Shown here piece after piece: positions 9,570 to 19,858 of a DNA stretch of 64,000 nucleotides. Position 1 is the first letter of the stretch. The number at the start of each line of letters is the position of its first letter. The position numbers and the translations under genes were made by a program. Under the pieces are notes generated by a model. The model saw nothing but the letters and a program-made list of their open reading frames with translations, was not told the origin of the DNA and searched no databases. The stretch comes from Euphorbia lathyris (Eukaryota; Streptophyta; Magnoliopsida; Malpighiales; Euphorbiaceae): the NCBI RefSeq assembly GCF_963576675.1, contig NC_088913.1, positions 19,294,001 through 19,358,000 of the forward strand. The letters are read 5' to 3'.

Positions 9570-11024
9570 TGTTGAAACACCTTTCCACAAGATTTTGATT
9601 TGACAAAATCATCCATGATTAATAGGCAATTAAATTTAAATGCTTTGATTTAATTGTACTAATGTGTTTGTTCAATATTGAGTGCAAAAATATATATATA
9701 AAGTAAGACATGACAAAAGTCAGCATAAGCCAAGCTGAGTGGAACGAAACTCAGCATGAAAGAATAGAAGCTGAGTGGAGTAGAACTCAATATCAGAAGT
9801 CTCATTCAAAGTTGCCAGAACGAAGCTGACTAAAATAGAAGACTCTTCTAGAATTGTATAAACAGAACGGAGCTGACTAAGAAGGAACTCAGCATGGAAG
9901 TTGAACATTCGAGGATAACGAATGAAGTTGAGTGACAGTCCGGACAGCATGAAGGATCCGTTCACTAAAGGACAAAGTCTGCCAATCTTCTGCACCAATA
10001 ATTGAAGCCTCGAAAATACACAGAAGACTAATTCTAAGAAACATGGGTCAATGGATTATTGGTAAAAGACAACTAGCATAAAAAGACAAGTCTGATGCAA
10101 GAAGACAAAACCTGACGCCTGAAGAAAACAGAGGAAGGGAATGGCGGAACAGTCTGAAGCTGACCAGAAGCTGTCTGCTAAAAGAGCCGTTTTGGACTTA
10201 ACGGCTAAATCATCTCAAATGATCCAATCTTCAGAAATTCATCTATAAAAGGACAATGATAGTTCTTGGATCATTGGCCGAAGTATCAAAAGAAAAATAC
10301 AAGAGAGAAAATCTTGAAAGCACTCAAATACAAAAAGATCGTACACCAACTTTTCTATTCTCTGTGTAAATACTAGATTGATTGTTTTGTAATCATCTAA
10401 AGTGTTCTTTATTTGAAAAAGAACAAGTTTGTAATCAATAGGAATATTGAGAGTGTTGAGCTGAGTACTTGGTTGTAAGTATTCAGTGGTAGAAAAATCT
10501 AAGTGCTGGGTTGTAGTACTTAGTAGGAGCTGAATAGACGAATAGAGGACGTACTCTTGCATACTCACTGCCTTGTAAAGGGTTTGTGCTCTACCTTGAA
10601 AGAGCTCAGTATTGGATTGAAAATCCCAGGAGGAACTGGGGACTGAACGTAGGCAGAGAGGCCGAACCAGGATAAGTCATGCTGAGTAACTTCTAAACTC
10701 TTTCTCTCAATATATATATATATATGTGTGTGTGCATGTGTTGCTTGTTGTATTTACTCAGTTTATAAATTGTTAAAACTGAAACTGAGTAAATCTGAGT
10801 GCTAAGTTGGAAGCTGACCTTTCAAGTGTCAATTCCCAACTCTCAAGTCAAGCAGTCTTAGTCAGCATAGAACTAAAACTGTCTGACTAATCAATCGCCC
10901 GTGGTGACCAACACGATGAGTTATCAAACTCTTAAAATAACATTAAGTCAGCATAATTAAAAGCGAAAAAGTTACATTAGTTCCTAACCCCCCCCCCCTT
11001 GGAACTAATTACTAGGGACAAACA
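9570..11024 (+). repeat. 5' LTR of Sirevirus (+)
   Basis: TGTTGAAACACC to GGGACAAACA. A TATA-like box CTATAAAAGG lies near 10242-10251, so U3 is about 670 bp. The LTR is full of short GCTGA/TCAGC motifs (about 14 by eye). A run of ten C at about 10988-10998 and AT repeats at about 9691-9702 and 10711-10722 differ in length from the 3' LTR. Confidence 0.95.
10242..10251 (+). promoter_or_regulatory. LTR TATA box of Sirevirus (+)
   Basis: CTATAAAAGG in the middle of the 5' LTR, also present in the 3' LTR near 20538. Position in the LTR matches that of CTATAAATAG in the 3' LTR of the related minus-strand copy. Confidence 0.65.
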
Positions 11025-11026
11025 AG

Positions 11027-11040
11027 TGGTATCAGAGCCT
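11027..11040 (+). other. Primer binding site of Sirevirus (+)
   Basis: TGGTATCAGAGCCT, two bases after the LTR end, complementary to the 3' end of plant initiator methionine tRNA; the usual primer site for copia elements. Confidence 0.92.
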
Positions 11041-11087
11041 AAGCTCACTACTTAAAGATCTAACAATCTTGAGCTGATCCCTAAAAA

Positions 11088-12878
11088 ATGGGTGAGAATA
11101 GCACTCATTTCCTTCTAGGAAACCAAACAACACAGATACTCCCTGAGGGATTATCAATCACTAGACCTCCCCTATTCTTTGGATCTAATTATACATTCTG
11201 GAAGAATAGGATGAAGAACTTTATTCAAGCCACAAACATGAGTGCATGGCTTGCAATAGTTCAAGGTCCACATATACCTTATAAAACTGTTGATAATGAG
11301 AAAGTTATCAAAAGTGAAATTGAGTGGACAGAGGATGACCTCAGAAAATTACAAAATAATGCTTCGGCTATCAATATGCTTCACTGTGCTCTAGATGCTG
11401 CAGAATACAATAAGATTTCAGGTTGTGAGTCAGCACAGGAGATCTGGAAGAAGTTGGAAGTAACTTATGAAGGCACCAGCAAGGTCAAGGAATCCAAAGT
11501 GAACCAACACATGCGATTGTATGAGCTGTTCGAGATGACTGACAATGAGGACATCTCAGCAATGAATGCCAGGTTCACCAACATAATAAATGAGCTTAAA
11601 AGACTCGGTAAGAATTTCACTGAAGAATAACAAGTAAAGAAGATCTTACGAAGTCTTCCCAAAAGCTGGCAAGCCAAGAAGACAGCTGTAGAGGAAGCTC
11701 AGGACCTGACCACATACAAATATGATAAGCTGATCGGTTCCTTGCTGACTCATGAAATTTCCATGAAAAACTTTGAAGCTAAAGAAAAATCTGAGGATAA
11801 GAAACAGAAATCACTAGTGATGAAAGCTGACTCCACAGAAGCTGAGTCAACTGATGATGAGAAAATGGCCATGTTTACTAGAAAAATGAAAAAGCTGTTC
11901 AGAAGAAGTGAAAGAAATAGTAAGCGGCCATACAAGAGAGGAGACAGATATAAAGATGAGTCCAGTGACACCAGACACAAAAAAGACAGCTCCAAGCCTG
12001 TCACATGTTATGAGTGCCATCAAACTGGGCATATTAAGTCAAGTTGTCCTAATCTGAAGAAAGATAAGAATGGTAGCAAAAAGGCAATGGTGGCCACATG
12101 GAGTGACAGTGATGAGTCGACATCATCTGAAGCTGAGCAAAATGAAACAGCCAACATATGTTTCATGGCAGATGATGGAGCTGACCAATCTCAATCTGAG
12201 CAAGCTGACTTCTCTGGAGATTCTGAGCAGGAGGAAAACAACAATGAGGTAACATCCTTACTTTTGCTTAGAAACGAAATGGTAAATGCCCTGAGTGACT
12301 TATATACACTAACTAAGAAGTGTAACAAAAAGATTAAGGCACTCAGCAGGCGCTGCGACGAGATTGAGGAGGTCAAGCTGAGCGACCTCCGATATCTCCT
12401 CCAGGACAACTCAGATTTACATACCAACATGCAAATCTTACATAAGTTTGTCACGAAGGTTCAAACTGAGTCAAAGAAACTTAGAAAGGATGTCACAACA
12501 TTACAGAACCAAATAAAAGGTTCAACTAAGAATAAACCCCATGCTGAGTACTCAGGTACTGGTCAGCATAAACAGCTTACTCAATGTAGCTGTTGTGGAA
12601 AGAAAGGACACACAAAAGCTGTGTGCTGGCATAACAAACAGACTATCCAATGTGATTTCTGTGGTAAGAAAGGTCATACTACCAAGGTATGCTGGCATGC
12701 TCAGCACAATAATGCTGACCACACTAAACATCACCCTCAAAGGGTAACTATGTGTGGCTTTTGTGGTAAAAGTGGCCATACTACAAAAGTATGTCGTCAC
12801 AAGTTAAAATATGACTTTGCACCCGTTTAAACTAACAAGAAAGGACCCAAAAAGAATTGGGTACCTAAAAACGAATAG
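11088..12878 (+). pseudogene. gag: Sirevirus gag (nucleocapsid polyprotein), two nonsense codons
   Basis: Starts MGENSTHFLLGNQTTQ at the first ATG after the primer site, the same start as in the minus-strand copy. The N-terminal half is a copia capsid domain (YTFWKNRMKNFIQATN, ALDAAEYNKISGCESAQEIW, MNARFTNIINELKRLGK). The C-terminal half is charged and contains four CCHC zinc knuckles (C-x2-C-x4-H-x4-C): CYECHQTGHIKSSC near 12007, CSCCGKKGHTKAVC near 12584, CDFCGKKGHTTKVC near 12650 and CGFCGKSGHTTKVC near 12752. A coiled-coil-like stretch lies between (about 12240-12530). TAA at 11628-11630 replaces a Glu codon of the sister copy, and TAA at 12828-12830 interrupts the last 16 codons; the normal-looking end is TAG near 12876. 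All pieces are in one frame, the same frame as pol. Confidence 0.9.
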
Positions 12879-12884
12879 TTTAAA

Positions 12885-15800
12885 ATGCAGGCCAGCTTGA
12901 CATGCGTGGAGAAATCAAAACTCTGGTATATAGACAGTGCATGCTCAAGACACATGACAGGTGATGAAACTCAGTTCATCACACTAGAGCTTAAACGAGG
13001 AGGTAGTGTAAGCTTTGGAGACAACAAGAAGGGCAAGATAGTTGGCTCAGGAACTATCGGAGGTAACCCTAAAATTGAGTCAGTCTCCTTAGTTAAAGGT
13101 CTCAAATATAATCTTCTAAGCGTAGCTCAGCTTTGCAAGAGTGGAAGGAAGGTTATATTTGATGATACTAAGTGTCAGATACTCGAGGGAAAAGCAAATG
13201 ATTTGATTTTAACAGCCCCTCGTGTAGAAAATGTTTACATGTTGAGTTTGGAAAAACAATTTTCAAAAAGTATATGCTTAGTGTCTAAAAAGGACAACTC
13301 CTGGCTATGGCATAGGAGACTTGTGCATGTCAGCATGGACCTCCTTGCCAAACTAGCTAGAAAGCAATTAGTTGAGGGATTACCCAAATTAAAGTATGAA
13401 AAAGATCAACTTTGTAATGCTTGTCAGCAAGGTAAACAAACCAAAAAGTCTTTTCATAGTAAAAAGGTTGTCTCAACCAAAAGACCATTGGAATTACTAC
13501 ATTTGGATCTTTTCGGACCTATCCAGCCACTCAGCATGGGAGGTAATAAATTTTCCTTAGTTATTGTGGATGATTTCTCTAGGTATACTTGGATCATCTT
13601 ACTGAGTAGCAAGGATGAGACATTTGAGATGTTTACTTCATTAGTCAAAAAGCTTGAAAATGACAAAGACCTAAGAGTAGCTCACATTAGAAGTGATAAT
13701 GGTGGAGAATTCAAAAACCAAATGTTTGATGAATTCTGTGAAACTAATGGTATTAACCACAATTTCTCTGCCCCTAGAACTCCTCAACAGAATGGAGTTG
13801 TTGAAAGGAAGAATAGGACAATAGTAGAAATTGCTAGGACAATGCTGAGTGAAAATAGGCTTCCAAAGTATTTTTGGGGAGAAGCTGTCAATACAGCATG
13901 TTATATATTGATTAGGGCCTTGGTAAGACCTATATTAAAGAAAACCCCTTATGAACTTTGGAAAGGACGAAAGCCCAATATTGGATACTTTCGTGCCTTT
14001 GGGTGTAAATGTTTTATACTCAACACTAAGGATAATCTGGCAAAGTTTGATGCCAAAGCTGACGAAGCGATCTTTTTGGGATACTCAACAAACAGTAAAG
14101 CATATAGAATTTATAATAAAAGGACCCAGGTAGTAGAAGAGTCAGTCCATGTAGATTTCGATGAAACTGACCCTGTAGGAAGAACAACTCAACACACAGA
14201 GGAAGAACCCAACTTAGCTTCTGCTGACCAGAATGGACATGCTGAGTCATCAGCACAAGAACTGACCAAAGGTAAAATCGAAACTGAAATTACCTTTGCT
14301 GACCAACTTGTCCCTGCAGAGATTGTAGAAACACCTGTTCCAAACAACTCAACATTACCCAAGGAGATAAAAATTCCTAGAGGACATTCAGAAAAGTCCA
14401 TCCTTGATGATGCAAACAACAAAGTAATGACTAGAGATCAGCTTAGGAAATTCCTTAGCAACGTTGCTTTCGTATCAGTTCATGAACCAAAGAACTTTGC
14501 TGATGCTGAGCATGATGAGTATTGGATCAATGCTATGCAAGAAGAGCTTGACCAATTCATGAGAAATGAGGTATGAGATTTAGTACCTAAACCTAGGAAT
14601 CAAAAATCCATAGGAACTAAGTGGGTTTTTAGAAACAAACTAGATGAGCATGGAAATGTAATCAGGAACAAAGCTCGACTTGTAGCCCAAGGCTATAGTC
14701 AGCAAGAGGGCATTGATTATGGTGAAACCTTTGCACCAGTTGCTAGGTTAGAAGCTATACGTATATTGTGTGCATATGCTAGTTTCATGAACTTTAAATT
14801 GTATCAAATGGATGTTAAAAGTGCATTTCTTAATGGTTTTATAAACGAAGAGGTATATGTTAATCAACCTCCCGGTTTTGAAGATCCAAAGTTTCCAAAC
14901 CACATTTATAAACTCAAGAAGGCCTTATATGGCCTGAAGCAAGCTCCAAGAGCTTGGTATGAAAGGTTGACCAACTTCCTGCTGACCAGGAATTATGTCA
15001 GAGGAAAAGCTGACACAACCCTGTTCATTAAGAAAAAGGGTAAACATACCCTACTTGCACAAATCTATGTAGATGACATAATATTTGGTGCTACTGACGA
15101 ATCTTTATGTCAAGAGTTTAGCAAACAGATGCAGACTGAGTTTGAAATGTCTATGATGGGAGAACTCATCTTCTTCCTTAGACTTCAGATCAAGCAAGGT
15201 AAGAACGACATCTTCATTAGTCAGTCCAAGTACACCAAGGAGATGTTAAAGAAATTTGATATGGAAGATTGTAAGCCCATATCAACCCCTATGGGTACTG
15301 ATACTGTCCTATGCAAAGATGAGAAAAGTAAGTCAATAGATAGTAAACTTTATCGAGGTATGATTGGCTCCTTACTCTATCTCACTGCCAGTAGACCTGA
15401 TATACAGTACTCAGTATGTTATTGTGCAAGATATCAAGCTGACCCAAGGGAATCTCACTTAATTGCTGTAAAGAGAATTTTTAGATATTTGCAGAGCTCA
15501 GTTGATGCAGGTTTGTGGTATCCAGCCTCAAATGACTTCACACTCATAGGATACACTAATGCTGACTATGGACGGGATAAGCTAGAACGTAAGAGTACTT
15601 CAGGAGGATGCCATTTTCTTGGAAGCTGTCTAGTATCCTGGTTCAGCAAGAAGCGATCATCAGTTGCTCTGTCTACAACTGAAGCTGAGTACGTTGCTGC
15701 TGGAAGCTGTGTAGCTCAAGTCCTATGGATAAAGCAACAGCTTGAGGATTATGGAGTAAGAACTGAGACAATAGAGATCAAATGTGACAACAAAAGTGCC

Positions 15801-16013
15801 ATTGATCTATCCAAGAATCCTATTCAACATAGCAGGATGAAGCATGTCAGCATAAGGCGTCACTTCATCAGAGATCACGTACTAAAGAGTGAGATCAAGC
15901 TGGCCTATGTGCCAACAAATGAACAGCTTGCAGATATCTTCACCAAGCCTTTGGCTCGTGAACAATTTAACATATTAAGGGAAGCTATCGGTATGTCTAA
16001 TCCTCTTCAATAA
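12885..16013 (+). pseudogene. pol: Sirevirus pol: protease, integrase, reverse transcriptase, RNase H (one nonsense codon)
   Basis: In order: aspartic protease [14 protein letters not shown] (about 12921-12962); integrase zinc finger with H-x-H pair in WHRRLVHVS and CNAC; integrase core D in [11 protein letters not shown] in IRSDNGGEF and E in VVERKNRT (about 13560-13820); RT from about 14570 with [30 protein letters not shown] and active site [10 protein letters not shown] (about 15067-15096); RNase H with [27 protein letters not shown] and ADIFTKPL near the end. The only break is TGA at 14574-14576, where the sister copy has Trp. Gly of FFLGLQ has become Arg (FFLRLQ, about 15175), a likely second lesion. 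About 1042 residues in total, the same as the sister copy. Confidence 0.93.
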
Positions 16014-16557
16014 TTCTATGTATTTGAATAAATGTTGAGTGATTGTCATGCTGACTGATATCAATCTAGTAACTACTGCACATTGAGCTTAATAGTCTAT
16101 GCTGAGTAGATACAAATGCTGAGTAAATATTCTGTGCTGAGTAGATAGACATATTGAGTAATCACCTTATGCTGAGTGAATGTACATGTTGTGTGATGAA
16201 CGTATGATGAGTTACTAAGAGATAGGAAATCCATCTACGTAGAATTAAATACTCAGTATCATAAACGACTCATATTCCGGCAAACTGAGTAAAAGCCCAC
16301 TTGCACCGATAAACAATGACACGTGTAATAAATCATACCTAGAAAAACGCAAGTAATAATGAATACCCATGCGCCGAACCTGTCATAAATGGCAGAATCT
16401 TTGTCGATTAAAGTCCCAAGATGAAAACGGCTAGTTCATTAATGACTCAAAACTCTATAAGTAATGGAAGAATCCCCACTCATTACTCTTTACGCTTACG
16501 ATCTTCTGTAATCGAACCCTTCTCTCTCCCTAAATCTCAAAACCTTCATCTGTAACA

Positions 16558-18612
16558 ATGGCTTCCGGCAAAAACGAAATCCCTAACGTCACCACTCAGC
16601 TTGGCCAAACATCTGGAAAACCCACTCAAGCTGACCCCGCCGGCTCATCTAAACCAGTAGAAAGGAACATGATCAAGGTCCATAAAAAGGTCAACAACTT
16701 GGAGGTTTTGAAGTGTAGATGGTTTTCTCCGGGATTCGTCACTTCTGAGAAGCCATTCTGCGACTGGATCAAGAAGAAAAAATGGACCGGTCTCTTCTCA
16801 CTCGCCGGAAAAACATACCCTAGACTGGTCAGAGAGTTCTATTCCAACATGTTTGTTGATGAAGAAGATGCTGACTATTTGGAGACTACTATCAAAGGTC
16901 AGAAAATCACCATAACCCCTGCCTATCTAGCTACTTTGCTAGATTTACCAGACGAAGGAATAGAATTTAGGACGACAAAAGAGAAGGTACCAAAGGAGAA
17001 GCTTGACAAGATCAAGGGGTTCTGTAAACCCAAGAATCATAAAGGTGAAATACCCAGCACGTGTATGGGGCAAGACCAGAAGATGGCTCACTACATGCTG
17101 ACCAACTTCATCTTCCCCAAACTCAACTCAGCCTCATCTGCCTCCAACTTTGAGCAGTGCTTCATATGGCACATGCTGACCTACACTCCTCTCAACCTTC
17201 CAGTCTTTCTAGTTGGAGCTCTTCAACGAGGAGGTAAGAAACTTCGATTGGGCTCTCTAATCACAAAAATTCTGGAGGATAAGCAGATTGAGACCATAAA
17301 TGAAACTGACACTTTGGGAAGTGAGATCACAGCAGCTCTGCTGGTTGGACTATTGTACAATCAACCGTTGAAAGGATATGAAGAAGTTGTAGATGCTGAG
17401 GAAAATTATGAAGCTGAGCTAGAAATTGAGCCTGAAAATGAGCCTGAGAAAGAAGTAGAGGCTCCTGCTGAGTCACCTAAGGAAAAGAAGACGAAGAAGA
17501 GAAAGGCCATTGAAATATGCTCCAAAGACATCCATGCTGTCCCAAAGAAAGTGAGACTAGTGTCTCAAGAAAAAGCTAAAGCTGACAAGGCTAAGGAGAA
17601 AGCTGAGTCGGCAGAGAAGAGAAAGAGGCCAGAAGAGCCTGAGGATGAAGAAGAGGGAACTCCGGAATCCCCTTTGATGAAAAGGAAGAAGGTTAATACC
17701 TTAAAGACAGTTGAAGCTGATCCCCTAGATTGGGTTGTATCTTCCAAAGGTCATGGAACTGACCTAGAAAAGGAAGCTAAGAAAGAAACTGAGCAAACAG
17801 CTGAGAAAACAAATGTTGAAGTAGAAAGGGAAGCTGACAAAGAAACTTTTGTTGAGAAAGACGTCCATACTGAGCAGGAAGAACCTGCTGATGTTGAGCA
17901 AAGAGTTGAGGAAGAAGAAAATGTTGCTATTGAGGATCATGTTGAGCAACATGAGCATCCAACTATGGTAGAAGAGACAGTTGATACTGATGAGGAGAAC
18001 ATTCATGCTGACCCATCTCCTGCTAAAGAAACAAAGTTCAAGCGGCTTAAGAAGAAAGCCCATAAAACTCAAGTTATTGATCTCCTTGCAGACTCTCCTC
18101 CTCAAGATATTGATGCTGTAATGTCCAAAATTCAGTTCAAATATTTCTCTCATGATGCTGAGCTTGAGTCTCCACCAACGGATCTTGTGCAAAACCAAGC
18201 ATCTGTTACTCATATTGAGGAACAAACTAAGACTCCGGAGAATCCAAAAACTGCTCAAGATGGAACAAATCCTGCTTCAACTTCACCCACTCGGGATGAG
18301 CAGGTCAATATGACTAACCAAACTCCACCTCCAACTCAGCATGTTGACAACTCAGCCCCTGAAGATAATCCGCATCAAAGTCCAGTCACCAATCAAGGTG
18401 ATCAATCTGGCAAAGAGCAAACTCCTCCACCATCAAGCTCAATTCCAGCCTCTGAGACAAATGCTGCCAAATTCCAATACTTGAATGATACTGAGTCAGG
18501 AAGACGAATCATTGCCTCTGCTCAGTCCTTGCTTCAAGATTTGAACCCTTCTCAAGCTGATGCTACTAGATCATCTCATGCTGAGTCCTCCCACCTATCT
18601 GGCATCACTTAA
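16558..18612 (+). CDS. Sirevirus third ORF, plant-transposon-associated domain plus acidic tail
   Basis: 684 residues, uninterrupted, 545 bp after pol. Residues about 30-260 form a globular region with FSPGFVTSEKPFCDWIKKKK, WTGLFSLAGKTYP, REFYSNMFV, DYLETTIKGQKITITPAYLA and TLLDLPDEGIEFRTTKE. This resembles the domain often labelled putative plant transposon protein. Residues about 280-500 are Glu/Lys-rich with several basic clusters (KEKKTKKRKAIEI, KRLKKKAHK) that could be nuclear signals; the end is Pro/Ser/Gln-rich. I see no signal peptide, transmembrane segment or cleavage site, so an envelope role is not supported. The function is unknown. The start ATG follows a pyrimidine-rich leader and agrees with the sister copy's overall layout. 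Confidence 0.8.
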   Translation: MASGKNEIPNVTTQLGQTSGKPTQADPAGSSKPVERNMIKVHKKVNNLEVLKCRWFSPGFVTSEKPFCDWIKKKKWTGLFSLAGKTYPRLVREFYSNMFVDEEDADYLETTIKGQKITITPAYLATLLDLPDEGIEFRTTKEKVPKEKLDKIKGFCKPKNHKGEIPSTCMGQDQKMAHYMLTNFIFPKLNSASSASNFEQCFIWHMLTYTPLNLPVFLVGALQRGGKKLRLGSLITKILEDKQIETINETDTLGSEITAALLVGLLYNQPLKGYEEVVDAEENYEAELEIEPENEPEKEVEAPAESPKEKKTKKRKAIEICSKDIHAVPKKVRLVSQEKAKADKAKEKAESAEKRKRPEEPEDEEEGTPESPLMKRKKVNTLKTVEADPLDWVVSSKGHGTDLEKEAKKETEQTAEKTNVEVEREADKETFVEKDVHTEQEEPADVEQRVEEEENVAIEDHVEQHEHPTMVEETVDTDEENIHADPSPAKETKFKRLKKKAHKTQVIDLLADSPPQDIDAVMSKIQFKYFSHDAELESPPTDLVQNQASVTHIEEQTKTPENPKTAQDGTNPASTSPTRDEQVNMTNQTPPPTQHVDNSAPEDNPHQSPVTNQGDQSGKEQTPPPSSSIPASETNAAKFQYLNDTESGRRIIASAQSLLQDLNPSQADATRSSHAESSHLSGIT

Positions 18613-18613
18613 C

Positions 18614-19421
18614 AACTGTTCAAACTCAGCAACCAAGCCAAGACCAAATAGCAAAGCTGACTGAATTGGTTCTCACAATGGTGAACCATCTGAACTCGCT
18701 TGAAGGCAAAATCCAACAACCATCAGAAGTTAATCCAGGGTATGCCACTTCCGCTGAACTTCAAGGATATTTTGCTAAGTTAACTGCAGAACTGACCAAA
18801 TCAAGCGCACCTGGCAATGCTGAGTTTGCCACCTCTGTTGAACTTCAAGAATGCTTTACCAAGCTTAATGCTGAGCTAACCAGTACGCGTGAGTTAGTAT
18901 CTTCCTCCTCTCAATGTACAATTGACCAACTGAGTGAAGCAGTCAGCCTACTCAACATCAACAAAGCACAAATGGATGTTGATCCAGTCTCCAATAGTCA
19001 ACTCTTGAGTTTCTCCCAAGCAATTATGAAGGCAATACGCATCAACAATGTCCAGCGCATGTTTTATGACTCTGCCTTGCTCAAGATGTACCACCAATCT
19101 TTTAGTCAGCTCACCAGCTCGCTCACCTGGCTTAGCAAATCTCATGAATGCCTGCTCAGCATGATTAGCAGTTCTCTTCGGGTTCCTCGCCATGTCCAAG
19201 ATGACAGTGTTCCTATAATTGATGGCTTGCGAGAAAGTACTAAGAGGCTCCAGCGTTACTCAACTCACCTCTCCTCTCATGCTCGCACCGACACATTCAT
19301 TTATAAACCCGATGATGGCAAAACGGGGGAGACAAGTCAAGAAGGAACTCAGCTTGCAGGAAGTAAAGACAAAGGTAAAGGAATAGCTCAAGCTGACCAC
19401 CAAGCTCAGAAGAAGAAGTAG
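18614..19421 (+). CDS. Continuation of Sirevirus third ORF in another frame
   Basis: An open frame begins right at the stop of the previous ORF, shifted by one base, and runs to TAG at 19421; in-frame ATG at 18678. Near its start are QDQIAKLTELVLTMVNHLNS and LEGKIQQP. Two related segments follow (TSAELQGYFAKLTAELTKSS and TSVELQECFTKLNAELTSTR), i.e. an internal duplication with heptad spacing that suggests a coiled coil. A piece related to its start (LTKMTELMLTMVSHMNSLEG) is recognisable downstream of the third ORF in the minus-strand copy. Either a frameshift split one original ORF of about 950 residues, or the element uses frameshifting; the first is simpler. Confidence 0.65.
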
Positions 19422-19844
19422 AACTAGATATAGTCTAGTCAATGTTTAGAACTTAGCATAGAATTCTTCCTCTTATGCTCATGTGTTTTTTTGTCAAGTA
19501 CTATTTCCTCAACTTAGTCGATAAAATTGAACAAACAAATTAAGAAGTAAAACATACTCAGTATACATTAACACTAAACCACTTAGGTAATAAACTGAGT
19601 AACAACACACTTCTAATATTTTTGAATGCTGACTTAAATCCAATTAGCTCAGATCTTGAAAAATCTAACATTAAAATTAAGTCAGTATACACAAATGTCT
19701 TAAGGATAATTCAATTAAATCTTGGAAGGTTTAGAATTAAGTTAAGACAATATGTGCAACCCTTACGGGGGAGTTATTTCAAAAATATATCAATCATGGG
19801 GTAACTTATAACTGAGTTCCATAATTATGTATTTTGCCAACATC

Positions 19845-19856
19845 AAAATGGGGGAG
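19845..19856 (+). other. Polypurine tract of Sirevirus (+)
   Basis: AAAATGGGGGAG two bases before the 3' LTR; the same tract precedes the 3' LTR of the minus-strand copy. Confidence 0.88.
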
Positions 19857-19858
19857 TT

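Noticed and set aside
16558..18612. Retroviral-type envelope gene
   Set aside because: No signal peptide, membrane segment or furin-type site; the N-terminal domain matches plant transposon-associated proteins instead.
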